A DNA stretch of 64,000 nucleotides, taken from assembly GCF_004210375.1 (NCBI RefSeq), contig NC_134834.1, forward strand, positions 149,019,009-149,083,008, given 5' to 3'. The notes below the pieces were generated by a model. That model did not search any database, had not been told where the DNA came from, and saw only the letters and a program-made list of their open reading frames with translations. The position numbers were made by a program, and so were the translations under genes. The DNA comes from Tachypleus tridentatus. Its lineage: Eukaryota; Arthropoda; Merostomata; Xiphosura; Limulidae. Of the stretch, positions 54,510-64,000 are shown piece after piece (within the stretch, counting starts at the first letter, position 1; each line of letters starts with the position of its first letter).

Positions 54510-55880
54510 TTCTAAACTGAATTCCAAGTCTGTATCACACACTCAGTTATGAACTAAATTCTCTGTGTGTATTACACAGTCAATCATAAACTACATTCTC
54601 TTGTCTGTATCCCACAGTCAATCATGAACTGCATTCTACATCTGGATCCCACAGTCAATTATGAACTATGTTCTACATCTGTATCCCACAGTCAATCATG
54701 AATCAAATGCCAAGACTGTATGCTACAGCCATTCATGACCCAAATTTTGAGCCTGTATTACAGTCAATCAAGAACCAAGTTTTGAGCCTGTATTGCAGTC
54801 AATCAAGAACCAAGTTTTGAGCCTGTGTTACAGTCAATCAAGAACCAAATTTTGAGCCTGTCTTATAGTCAATCAAGAACCAAGTTTTGAGCCTGTATTA
54901 TAGTCAATCAAGAACCAAGTTTTGAGTCTGTATTACAGTCAATCAAGAACCAAGTTTTGAGTCTGTATTACAGTCAATCAAGAACCAAGTTTTGAGCCTG
55001 TTTTACAGTCAATCAAGAACCAAGTTTTGAGCCTGTGTTACAGTCAATCAAGAACCAAATTTTGAGCCTGTATTATAGTCAATCAAGAACCAAGTTTTGA
55101 GTCTGTATTACAGTCAATCAAGAACCAAGTTTTGAGTCTGCATTATAGTCAATCAAGAACCAAGTTTTGAGTCTGCATTACAGTCAATCAAGAACCATGT
55201 TTTGAGCCTGTATCACAGTCAATCAATAACCAAGTCTTGAGTCTGTATTACAGTCTATCAAGAACCAAGTCTTGAGCCTGTATTACAGTCTATCAAGAAC
55301 CAAGTCTTGAGCCTGTATTACAGTCAATCAAGAACCAAGTTTTGAGTCTGTATTACAGTCAATCAAGAACCAAGTTTTGAGTCTGTATTACAGTCAATCA
55401 AGAACCAAGTTTTGAGCCTGTATTGCAGTCAACCAAGAACCAAGTTTTGAGCCTGTATTGCAGTCAATCAAGAACCAAGTTTTGAGACTGTGTTACAGTC
55501 AATCAAGAACCAAATTTTGAGCCTGTATTATAGTCAATCAAGAACCAAGTTTTGAGTCTGTATTACAGTCAATCAATAACCAAGTTTTGAGTCTGTATTA
55601 CAGTCAATCAAGAACCAAGTTTTGAGCCTGTATTACAGTCAATCAAGAACCAAGTTTTGAGCCTGTGTTACAGTCAATCAAGAACCAAATTTTGAGCCTG
55701 TATTATAGTCAATCAAGAACCAAGTTTTGAGTCTGTATTACAGTCAATCAAGAACCAAGTTTTGAGTCTGCATTATAGTCAATCAAGAACCAAGTTTTGA
55801 GTCTGCATTACAGTCAATCAAGAACCATGTTTTGAGCCTGTATCACAGTCAATCACGAACCAAGTTTTGGGTCTGTAATT
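54510..55880. repeat. Minisatellite, 35-bp unit, with 630-bp higher-order period
   Basis: About 32 regular units between 54745 and 55875 of the form CAAGTTTTGAGYCTGTRTTA plus CAGTCAATCAAGAAC (35 bp), preceded by about six diverged longer units from 54510. A block of several variant units at 55021-55230 recurs essentially unchanged at 55651-55860, an offset of 630 bp = 18 units. No unique spacers, so not a CRISPR array; no open reading frame is conserved. Confidence 0.95.
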
Positions 55881-56310
55881 CATAACAACATTTCAGATCT
55901 CAAAATTCTATTTAGTACATGTTTCCCTGTTTTCATTCTTTTCACATTCTACACAGATTATATTGTTATTTGTTTTGCTTCTAATTTGCAATAACAGTAC
56001 TTTTTTGCTTTAATTTAAGCTTTATTAATTTTACAAATTCAGTTTTATTTCTTTTACTTAGTTTATCTTTTATTTCAAAACAACTGGCCTGCATCTGATT
56101 TGTATAGAGAAGTATCAATCAGACACAAAACACTGACATGAAAAGACCAATGACTTCGGATACAATAGTTAACAGATCAATAATACAAACAACATCATGC
56201 AGTTTCTAATCAATCTCACGGTGAAAACTTTAAAAGATTCACAGCCAAAAAACAATTTACAAACCAAAAGAAATCACAAACACTCACTAATAACAAACTT
56301 GCAAACAGCA
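55881..56310. other. Non-coding stretch
   Basis: Nothing recognised. Confidence 0.4.
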
Positions 56311-56490
56311 GTTTATAAGCACAAAGAAGAGTTTTTGTTGGTGGCAGAACATACTGCATATTTTGACAGAACAATAGTTTGTCTTCTTGCACTACTGACA
56401 CCTGAAGATGACAAAACAATGTTCTGTCAAAACATGCAGCATGTTCCATCATCACTTTTGAAAAAAAAACACTCTTCTTTATGTTTATAA
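56311..56490. repeat. Inverted-repeat (hairpin) element D
   Basis: Arms 56311-56383 and 56410-56490 are inverted copies: GGCAGAACATACTGCATATT and TTTTGACAGAACAATAGTTT on the left, with complements on the right. The loop contains GACACCTGAAGATGAC, recalling the centre of element B. The long open frames on both strands here (56197-56506) result from the inverted symmetry. Confidence 0.85.
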
Positions 56491-59400
56491 ACCATTGCTT
56501 GCCCATCTGTTTTGTTTTGTTTTGTTTTTACAAGTACACACTTACTAAGTAATTTTAAATTAACATTTCTAAACTATAGACATTATATTTAGATAAACAA
56601 GTTGTTTCTCTATACATTAATATATTCAATGATAGTTTACATACATTTTATAAGACCACAATGTCGAAAATAAATCGTGCTTTACCACAACTTTAGTTTG
56701 TTTTTTTATATAGTGCCTTACAATCATGTTCACACTTTAACTTTTATTTTTCAATCAATATTTTAATTCTTCAAGATAAAGTTTCCTTTTTTCTCAGCTT
56801 GATAACACTTTACTCCATTTACCAATATATATACAACAAACAATCTATTTTCAGAAATGTCCAGTGACTATGAAAGTTCATATAAATGTAAGAAAATCTA
56901 TTTCCGGGTCATCGAGCTTTCCTTGGAGTTTGAATACAAGTAAACAATGAAACAGCATGGCTTTCAGTCATTATTTTACCAATATATATATATATGGATA
57001 AATGTGAAGACTGATGTGACATGTTAAATTTTAACAAATAGTATATCGACTTAGTTTCCGAGAACACTGTTTACTATCCGTTCACTATCATTTCTCACCA
57101 AAAATTGAGAAGAATAAAAACTAAAACATTTGCATTATATTAATACCTTTAAATTAACTTTAAATAATTAATCTTTTGAAAAATATTCAATTATTAAGTA
57201 ATTTCAACTTCACTGTCCAAGTGCAACCAGGAACCTTGTTACTAAATATACTAACAAAACGTATACGTGTATACTTATGATCAGTATAGTAAAACTAATA
57301 TTATACGAAAAACTACAAAGGTTAGGAAACGTTAGAAGTGCTTAATATTTAGTGATTTTATGATAATATTCCTTTTTATACGTTCCAGTGTTTCAAGTTC
57401 ACATACTTTATGATTTGTAATTCCTCGATTAAAATTTCAAGGGTTACATAAACTTGTAACAGTTTCTTCAGAACTATCTACAAGTTCAGTTACAAAGATA
57501 CCTGTAGAGGTTGTTTCATTGTAATAAGTACTTTTTTATACGTTAAAGTTGATAAATACAAGTACACAAGATTTGTAGGAAATTAATTTCATGGAGTCTT
57601 AAACATAATTTTATTTATAACAGTCACACATTTTTAAGCCACAAGGAAACAAATATTAAATGTGAATTTCCACTAAACGTAGTTTAAATTACATGTAAGA
57701 GGACGTGGTATTAAACTACTGTCACCTATTATGGACAAATCGAGATATATGTACTTTTATGATTTTTTTCTAAAAACATTCTCATATGGGGTTTATAATC
57801 TGATCATATAGGGCCCTTTATAACTTTTGGTACAGAATACGTTCAGATATAGCTCAGAAATTTGTGTGTGGTTAACTTACAACAGAATTTTATTACGAAG
57901 CTGTGGTTTCAACCTGGCTGAAATTATTTAAGAGTGGATTACAAGAAATATAAGATATACCTGTTAAACAGCATGAAATACAGAAGAATAAACACCATCA
58001 AATTTCATGGATGTCACACAGTACTGACCAGGAAATGTCAATATTTGACACATGATTAGGGTCAGAAGCTTTCTCACTCGTCAACACTTTAATAATGATC
58101 AGTAAATCTCTGAACATGATTTCAACAGCTATATACAAAGAACAACTTGTTTTACAAAGGAAAATGCTAAAAACACACAAAGATTCATGACAGTTATCAT
58201 GAAGTCTACTCCTAGCACCTTACCAACCTTTTCACATCATACAAATTACTGTTACAAACAACAAAAATTTACAACTACAAATTGAAAGTTACTGGAGAAT
58301 GTTATAAGCAACTGTTTCTTGTGACTTGGGTGTATGAAAATTATCCATTGTTTTAAGAAGTATTAGTTCCCATAAATCACACGGACCATCTCCAGCAAAT
58401 ACATGTACGTAACCAACTTCCCATTAATTTTATAGCAATGATTATAGTGCATTGGCCACCTGACTAACTTTGAAGTTAGGTCAGTTTACAAACAGGAAAT
58501 GGTTAGCTGGAATAAGGGTTTTGTTTGGACACATACAGACAAGTAAAGTACTAGGTGCGTAAATAGTTAACTGAGACACCAATGGCCTCCTAATTTGCGA
58601 TCCTAAAATCAGAAAAGTCTAGTAATTTCTAGGAAAATGTTATTTAAAATATCTCCTTTCTCTCGCTCTCGAGGGCCTAAAAATTCAAGAATCACTGTGA
58701 TAAGTAACAAAGCTAGCATTTGGAACTTTTTTTGTTCTTTACTTGATATATGACCTTCGTAAACTTCACAGATTCAGAAGTAAAAAAAATCAAAGGAGCT
58801 ACTTAAGAGTTAACGAGTTTCTACCTACACTGTTCCTTATAAAGTAACCTTTACAGTCTTAGAGATTTAATAAGTTTGATTTTTTTGTTAGGTAATACAG
58901 ATACAAAATAAAAAAAGGCTATTAGTGTTAAAACATTTTCAAATTGTTTGACTTATAGGAAAATGAATATAAAACAACAAATATGAGTAGCTAAGTGTAA
59001 GTAATTTCATATAAAGACACTCAAATCAGATTAGTGCAAAAATATAAAGTGCATAATATACATGTATGAAAAACTCCAAAATGTATCACATAGATTTAGC
59101 TAACATATTTAACAAAACATTTTACAGTAAAATGTACAAGAAAACACCAGCTTGGCACTCAAGTTTCTGACTTTTCTCCCCTACAAAGCATCTTTTTGTT
59201 AGAGCTAATAATGACATGGAACATTTGCTAGAAAAGGTTCAATTCTGAACAAAACTGTTGCTAGTTTCAGAAATGTTTGATTAGATAAAGGGAACAATAA
59301 CCATGATTATAGTACTTAAAGAAACTTAGTTCTGTATAAGCAAGCAAGGTTTTTCAAACATGATAAAATATAAACAAAATAATAAAAGGTATTCAAAGAA

Positions 59401-59996
59401 ACATATATATGAACATATCAGATGACAGTGATCTAAATTCCACTGGCCCATATACTCTCAAATAAATATGAAACTTCAAAATAAGGAGTTATTAATTGGA
59501 GAGGAAGAACAGGACACACAATAATCTTCTCTCACTTTTAAGCAGTACAGTTAAGGTTCACGAACAACACAAGTTTGTTGCCAAAGGCTTAAGAACAAAC
59601 CAGCCAATCCTGGTCTGTAACCATTAGTAACATGATGATGTTGGTTTGTGAGATTAGGACAAAGAGAAGAAGGATGAAGAAAGGTGAGCAAATAGAGGAA
59701 ACATACTGTACTTTTACCCTTAATCTTAAAAATAGAAATTATCCATCTAGATGGAGATGAGCTCCCTATCATGTATTCTTTAATAGACGTCTTATGTTTA
59801 GGGTTGGCCATCTTCAGGCAGTAATTACTACATGTCCAACAGTGCAGTTAGATCTTGACACACTGAACTGCCTTCTTGCTCTGCTTTACGTGGAACATTC
59901 ATGATGGTTCTCTCTGAAAAAAGGTGTTTTTTTTTCATTAAAACAATAGCCTAGTTTTAGGCTATGAGAACATTTTTTTCTTTCAGTAGATCTAGG
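56491..59996. other. Long non-coding stretch, 3.5 kb
   Basis: AT-rich, without a recognised repeat family or exon. It contains a TTTTGTTTTGTTTTG run at 56509-56528 and TATATA runs near 56983-56995. Minus-strand open frames at 57998-58180 and 59551-59811 show no motif. Undetected short CEP104 exons are possible, as that gene's 5' exons should lie on this side. Confidence 0.4.
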
Positions 59997-60436
59997 TGTT
60001 CCTGGGCAGAAAGTGTTATTTACTAATTGCTTATGCCTAAAGTAAATGGTAAAGAACTATTTTTCTCTTCAAACTTTGCTTTTGTGACCTGGGAGTGTAT
60101 AAGGAAAACACAATGGGAGACTATATTTGTGGACTGATACGTGAAAGTGATTTACATTATAGTAGCAAATCTCGAAAAACTACTCACTTCTAAACATTTT
60201 TGTTCATTTTTGTATAACTTTAGTATAAATACATGGAAATCTTGATTCATATGTTGTTTTATTCAGACCTTATGTAAATGAAAATGTGCAAATTTGCCCA
60301 TTTTTACATAGAAAATAGGTTAATTTTTAAATTTCATTATCCAGGTCACAAAAGCAAAGTTCAAAGGGAATAATGGCCATTTTCTGTACTTTTACAACAT
60401 AAGCAATCAAGAAATAACTCATACTATCCAGGAACA
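59997..60436. mobile_element. Foldback/MITE-like element, 440 bp
   Basis: Ends TGTTCCTGG (59997-60005) and CCAGGAACA (60428-60436). Longer imperfect inverted arms of about 100 bp include ACTTTGCTTTTGTGACCTGG (left, near 60076) and its complement at 60340-60362. No autonomous partner or clear target duplication identified. A partial second copy is at 62452-62746. Confidence 0.85.
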
Positions 60437-60845
60437 AAATTTATGTTACATAGTGTTATCTGAGTCTACACAACATTCACAGAGTTCACTATCTCTAATG
60501 GCACAGTTGTCATAAGTCTTGCAATTACCACAAGCTCCCACATCATATGATAAAAGTATCAAAATCCTTACAGTGCCCATACAATCCGTATCTGACAGTA
60601 CAGTGGTCACAGTTATCTTGTTATGAAGATAATTAATTATGCGTGTGTGTGTGTTGGTATTCATCACCTACAGTTGGTTGAATCAGTTACTAAAATAATG
60701 TGGTGATAGTCTAAATACATTATTAAGTATGTCAGAGGTTAAAATATACTTTTTTATAACACTAATGATATAAAAATACATTTGTATGTCATTTTTATTG
60801 TGTCCAGATTTGTTTTCACTTTCATTCTGAATCACTGTAATGTTA
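60437..60845. other. Non-coding stretch with a Cys-rich open frame
   Basis: The minus-strand frame at 60446-60667 contains CGNCKTYDNC and CECCVD but no splice signals or match I recognise. A GTGTGTGTGTGT run lies at about 60643-60655. Confidence 0.35.
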
Positions 60846-61235
60846 GATAACTCACATCTTTAATTCATTACTTCCCAAGTGAAAAGAATACTGATTACTC
60901 ACTTTTGGACTCAGTTCTTCTCAAGTGAAAAGGCTACTGATTACTCACTTTTTGACTCAGTTCCTCCCAACTGAAAGACTGATTACTCACTTTTTGACTC
61001 GGTTTCTCCCAAGTGAAAAAGCTACTGATTACTCACGTTTTAACTCTTATCTTTCCAAGTGAAAAAGCTACTGATTACTCACTTTTTGACTCATTTCTTA
61101 TCCAGTGTTAAGGATATTCATAATTTACTTTTGATACATTAAAGACTGCTAATTTCTCATTTTCAACTCATTACTTACTAAGTGATAAAGCTATTCAATA
61201 TCTACTTTTGGATTCACCATTTTTTGGGTAAAAAG
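60846..61235. repeat. Tandem array, ~46-bp unit
   Basis: Five good copies with CTGATTACTCACTTTTTGAC, TCAGTTCTTCTC and AAGTGAAAAGGCTA at 60891, 60936, 60979, 61025 and 61071 (spacing 43-46), then two or three decayed ones. Confidence 0.9.
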
Positions 61236-61315
61236 GCTAGTAATTCCACACATTCTGATAATTATTTATTGGATTTGTAAATAATTTATTAATACATGAC
61301 AGTTGTTCAACTCAC

Positions 61316-61433
61316 TTTTTTTTCTCTTTCTGCTAATGTTAGAAGGCAGCTCCCGAGATCTTGGGAGCTGTAGCTGCTGGCCCACTGCTTCCCCCCATAG
61401 CCTCTCTTTTTCTGCAGCTAATGCACGTTCTCT
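61316..61433 (-). CDS. Candidate internal exon, coiled-coil-like, unidentified
   Basis: Minus strand: acceptor AATGTTACAG|AGA (61434) and a consensus donor A|GTGAGT (61315). 39 codons plus 1 nt read RERALAAEKERLWGEAVG, then QQLQLPRSRELPSNISR and KRKK. Higher GC (about 48%) than the surroundings and the charged, helical Arg/Glu/Lys composition support coding. It is on the same strand as CEP104 and upstream of its exons at 40 kb, so it might be a CEP104 exon (vertebrate CEP104 has a coiled coil just before the zinc fingers), but the residues do not match well and the exit phase would not join the 40061 exon directly. It may be another gene. Confidence 0.45.
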
Positions 61434-62082
61434 CTGTAACATTAATTTCAAAAGCGAAACAAACTTAAGGATTGATATTTTTTATTATAGATTATATTGT
61501 AATACATAGAAAATATTTTATTAAAAAATGGTTACTTACGTTCAGAGAACTTAGTCTACACAGAAAAATAACATTCTGTGAAACACACAAAACAATTTTT
61601 ATTTGCAGTATGCATTTATAGTATATTTTAGTTTCTAGTGTAAGTTGTTAAATTAAAACTATTTCAAATAAAATAAACAAGTTATAACATAAAAGGCAAA
61701 AATACTAAGGTAGCTGTAATAGGAGAAGTGCAAGTCCCACTTTTACATCAAGAGGATGGCAGGTACCTGAGGGAGTAACAAGGTAGAGGAGATTAAAGGT
61801 TGCTGCCCAGTGGGGGGTACGCTCTGAGTACATGTGGACTGTGATATTTATACAAATTACCACCAGGAGCAGGTTGAACTGCATGGGAATAGTTCAACAC
61901 AGTGATACCAGAAGAACAGATATTTCATGAGTTACAGCCAGTATGTAGAGAATGTCTCTAGAATGTTATCCAAAACAACTAATGTTGACTTGCCCCAGTA
62001 TGAATATAGGCCATTTCTCACATTAGCTCTGCACTCTTGTGATGATAAAAATGTCTACTTTATAATATCACTTTAATATTCA
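61434..62082. other. Non-coding stretch
   Basis: Nothing recognised. Confidence 0.4.
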
Positions 62083-62200
62083 TACATTACCCTGGTGTGA
62101 CAGGAATACGTTCACAGATTTATAATGCTAAAATCTAGGGAATGATTCCTCACATCTAGACAAAGTTAAAATTATGTGACTTTGTGATAAAACAAACTTT
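62083..62200 (+). mobile_element. Short-family SINE, decayed
   Basis: AGATTTATAATGCTAAAATC and TTATGTGACTTTGTGATAA parallel the neighbouring copy at 62207 (CCTTATAATGCTAAAAATTA; CATGTGGCTTTGTGCATAA). Ends in an AAACAAAC-like tail. Confidence 0.55.
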
Positions 62201-62206
62201 TTTTTG

Positions 62207-62337
62207 TGGCTTATCAGTGGCTCAGAAATCTGAAGCCTTATAATGCTAAAAATTAAGTTTCGATACTTGCAGTGGACAGAGTGCAGACAGCCAACCATGT
62301 GGCTTTGTGCATAATAACAAACAAATAAAATCCATTT
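62207..62337 (+). mobile_element. Short tRNA-derived SINE, second family
   Basis: Plus strand: GTGGCTTATCAGTGGCTCAG head, B-box-like GTTTCGATACTTGCAGTGGA, CATGTGGCTTTGTGCATAAT and an (AACAAACAAATAA) tail. Same family as 12049-12166. Confidence 0.75.
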
Positions 62338-62451
62338 ATTTAATAAACAATATTTGATTCATGTTACATGTATTACAGTTTGACTAAACTTATACCATAA
62401 TTTGTTGTACACATATAAATTACACTATGTAACAAAATGTTTACTTTTCCT

Positions 62452-62746
62452 TGTTCCTGGGCAGAAAGTGTTATTTCCTAATTGCTTATGTCTAAAGTAA
62501 ATAGAAAAGACCTATTTTTCTCTTCAAACCTTGCTTTTGTGACATCGGAGTGTATGACAAAAACATGATGGGAGACTATATTTGGGGGCTGATACGTGAA
62601 AGTGATTTACATTGCAGTCGAAAATCTCGAAAAATTACACTTCTAAACATTTTTGTATAACTTTAGTATAAATACATGTAAATATTGATTCATATGTTGT
62701 TTTATTCAGACATTATGTAAATGAAAATGTGCAAATTTGCCCATTT
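62452..62746 (+). mobile_element. Partial second copy of the 440-bp foldback element
   Basis: From TGTTCCTGGGCAGAAAGTG through GAGACTATATTTG and CTGATACGTGAAAGTGATTT to ATGTGCAAATTTGCCCATTT, matching 59997-60300 at high identity; the right inverted arm is absent. Confidence 0.9.
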
Positions 62747-62896
62747 TTTGCTCGTTAGCAATTAAAATATAAACAAGACAGAAACTTGTGATATTTTATT
62801 TCAAATCTGTATTTTCTTTTTTTTTTAATTTTAAGATAACGCTTTCAGGCAATATGAGAAACAGGTAATGGTTCCATGTTTTTAAATTTAGATCCA

Positions 62897-63158
62897 GGGC
62901 CGGCATGACCAGGTGGTTAAGGCATGCGACTCGTAATCTGAGGGTCGTGGGTTCGCATACCCGTCGCACCAAACATGCTCACCCTTTCAGCCGTGGGGGG
63001 CTTTATAATGTGACAGTCAATCCCACAATTCGTTGATAAAAGAGTAGCCCAAGAGTTGGCGGTGGGTGGTGATGACTAGCTGCCTTTCCTCCAGTCTTAC
63101 ACTGCTAAATTAGGAACGGCTAGCAAAGATAGCCCTTGAGTAGCTTTGTGCAAAAAAA
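62897..63158 (+). mobile_element. tRNA-derived SINE, full length
   Basis: Head GGGCCGGCATGACCAGGTGG with A-box, CTCGTAA in the anticodon-loop position, B-box-like GGGTTCGCATACCCG; body with the usual CAATCCCACAATTCGTTG and CTAAATTAGGAACGGC blocks; tail CTTTGTGCAAAAAAAAG. Confidence 0.95.
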
Positions 63159-63789
63159 AGTTGTACTTCCTCCACGTTTTACCTTATGGTTTTATGAAAA
63201 GGTAAATTAAACACAAGCCCAGTCTTGACAGAACAGCTTGTTATTTAATTTCTGTAGTGCATATTGGTGTGTAGGAAAGTTTATATTAAAATTTTATGTC
63301 TGTACTTTTAGTGTACTTCAAATAAAAAAAATCTTAGTTATATTATATTACTATTAGTCATAAAATTACACAATCTGCACTGTATCCATGAAAAGAACTG
63401 AATTCCATATTTTAGTACTGTAAGGCATCAAGCTTATTGCTGGACCACAGAAATATATTGTAACACAGTAAATTAAACCCTGTGAAAATACACACTTTGT
63501 CTACTGAAACGAAACCACAGTTAAAACATGTAAAATGTGGTGTTTTAAACAAGTAACAAAGATAAGCAACATGATGACATCATGTTTTGTTGTAGTAACC
63601 AAAGATCGTCAATTGTACTAACTAATTCAAATGGAAATTTAATGTTTGTTTTTTAAAGAAATTATACCCTAAAATGCTACAGTTTATTGTGAAGTAAGGA
63701 TTCTTCGACTTGAATAACATTTCACGGGTTAAGAATTTGGCAGAAATAATGAATATGGCGAATATTAGACTCGAGTGTCTGGAAGCTTG
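63159..63789. other. Non-coding stretch
   Basis: Nothing recognised. Confidence 0.4.
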
Positions 63790-64000
63790 GTTTGGTTTGT
63801 TTTTAATTTTGCGCAAAGTTACACGAGGGCTATCTGCGCTAGCCGTCCCTAATTTAGAAGTGTAATTCTAGAGGGAAGGCAGCTAATCATCACCACCCAC
63901 CGCCAATTCTTTGGCTACTCTTTTACCAACGAACAGTAGGGTTGAGCATCACATTATAACATCTATACGGCTGAAAGTGCAAGCATGTTTGACGGGGATC
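63790..64000 (-). mobile_element. tRNA-derived SINE, cut by the window edge
   Basis: Minus-strand tail (plus-strand TTTTTAATTTTGCGCAAAG) and body up to the head junction (TTTGACGGGGATC); the tRNA-like head lies beyond 64000 or is truncated. Confidence 0.92.

Noticed and set aside
54745-55875. CRISPR-like array of regular 35-bp repeats
   Set aside because: Units are contiguous with no unique spacers, and the window is animal nuclear DNA; it is a minisatellite. The same applies to 8385-9265 and 18018-18480.
56197-56506. Overlapping ~96-codon ORFs on both strands with similar protein segments
   Set aside because: The inverted-repeat hairpin creates the mirrored similarity.
59551-59811. 86-codon minus-strand frame starting MANPKHKTSIKEYM
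   Set aside because: Considered as a missing CEP104 exon, but the residues do not match any CEP104 region I know and no donor or acceptor fits.
60446-60667. Cys-rich minus-strand frame as a secreted peptide gene
   Set aside because: No signal peptide, no splice context; it abuts the foldback element and contains a GT-microsatellite translation at its start.

Overview
The window is AT-rich animal nuclear DNA from a large, repeat-laden genome. Three things point to an arthropod, and the dominant repeat family looks to me like one from horseshoe crabs (Xiphosura). First, the only recognisable host genes are metazoan and interrupted by very long introns. Second, one tRNA-derived SINE family recurs about every 3 kb. 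Third, the rest is a mix of non-LTR retrotransposons, DIRS-like, Tc1-like and foldback elements. The species assignment is inference from memory and is not proved here.

Host genes, all on the minus strand. The first coding exon of a D-glucuronyl C5-epimerase (GLCE, heparan sulfate synthesis) lies at 4564-5092; its later exons must lie past the left edge. Two consecutive exons of the ciliary-tip protein CEP104 (zinc-finger region) lie at 39953-40061 and 38364-38502. Two more candidate exons with good splice signals but no secure identity lie at 7313-7516 and 61316-61433. The rest is intron or intergenic sequence.

Layout. 1-23 kb is unique AT-rich sequence around the GLCE exon, broken up by SINEs, a 34-bp minisatellite (8.4-9.3 kb), two arrays at 18-19.7 kb and inverted-repeat elements. 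23.1-28.3 kb is a near full-length but decayed I/Nimb-like LINE on the minus strand. 28.7-32.2 kb is a cluster of a TTAA-bounded MITE, CR1-like LINE 3' ends on both strands (one split by a SINE, one amplified as a minisatellite) and hairpin repeats. 33.8-35 kb holds two SINEs with perfect target-site duplications. 36.4-50.7 kb is a composite: two 1.3-1.4-kb inverted arms, each carrying a 108-codon ORF, enclose the CEP104 exons, a DIRS-like fragment and a second copy of the same LINE on the plus strand. 50.7-52.9 kb holds a SINE, a Tc1-like DD34E relic, a LINE RT relic, a hairpin repeat and more SINEs. 52.9-64 kb is mostly unique sequence with a 35-bp minisatellite showing a 630-bp higher-order period, a 440-bp foldback element with a second partial copy, and SINEs.

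There is no operon, phage, CRISPR or bacterial content. No intact autonomous transposon is visible; every transposon-encoded protein is broken. The most notable signals are the inverted arms with a shared ORF around host exons, the hairpin-repeat group with hammerhead-like cores, the DIRS fragment within a LINE 5' region with its scrambled duplication, and the CR1-derived coding minisatellite.
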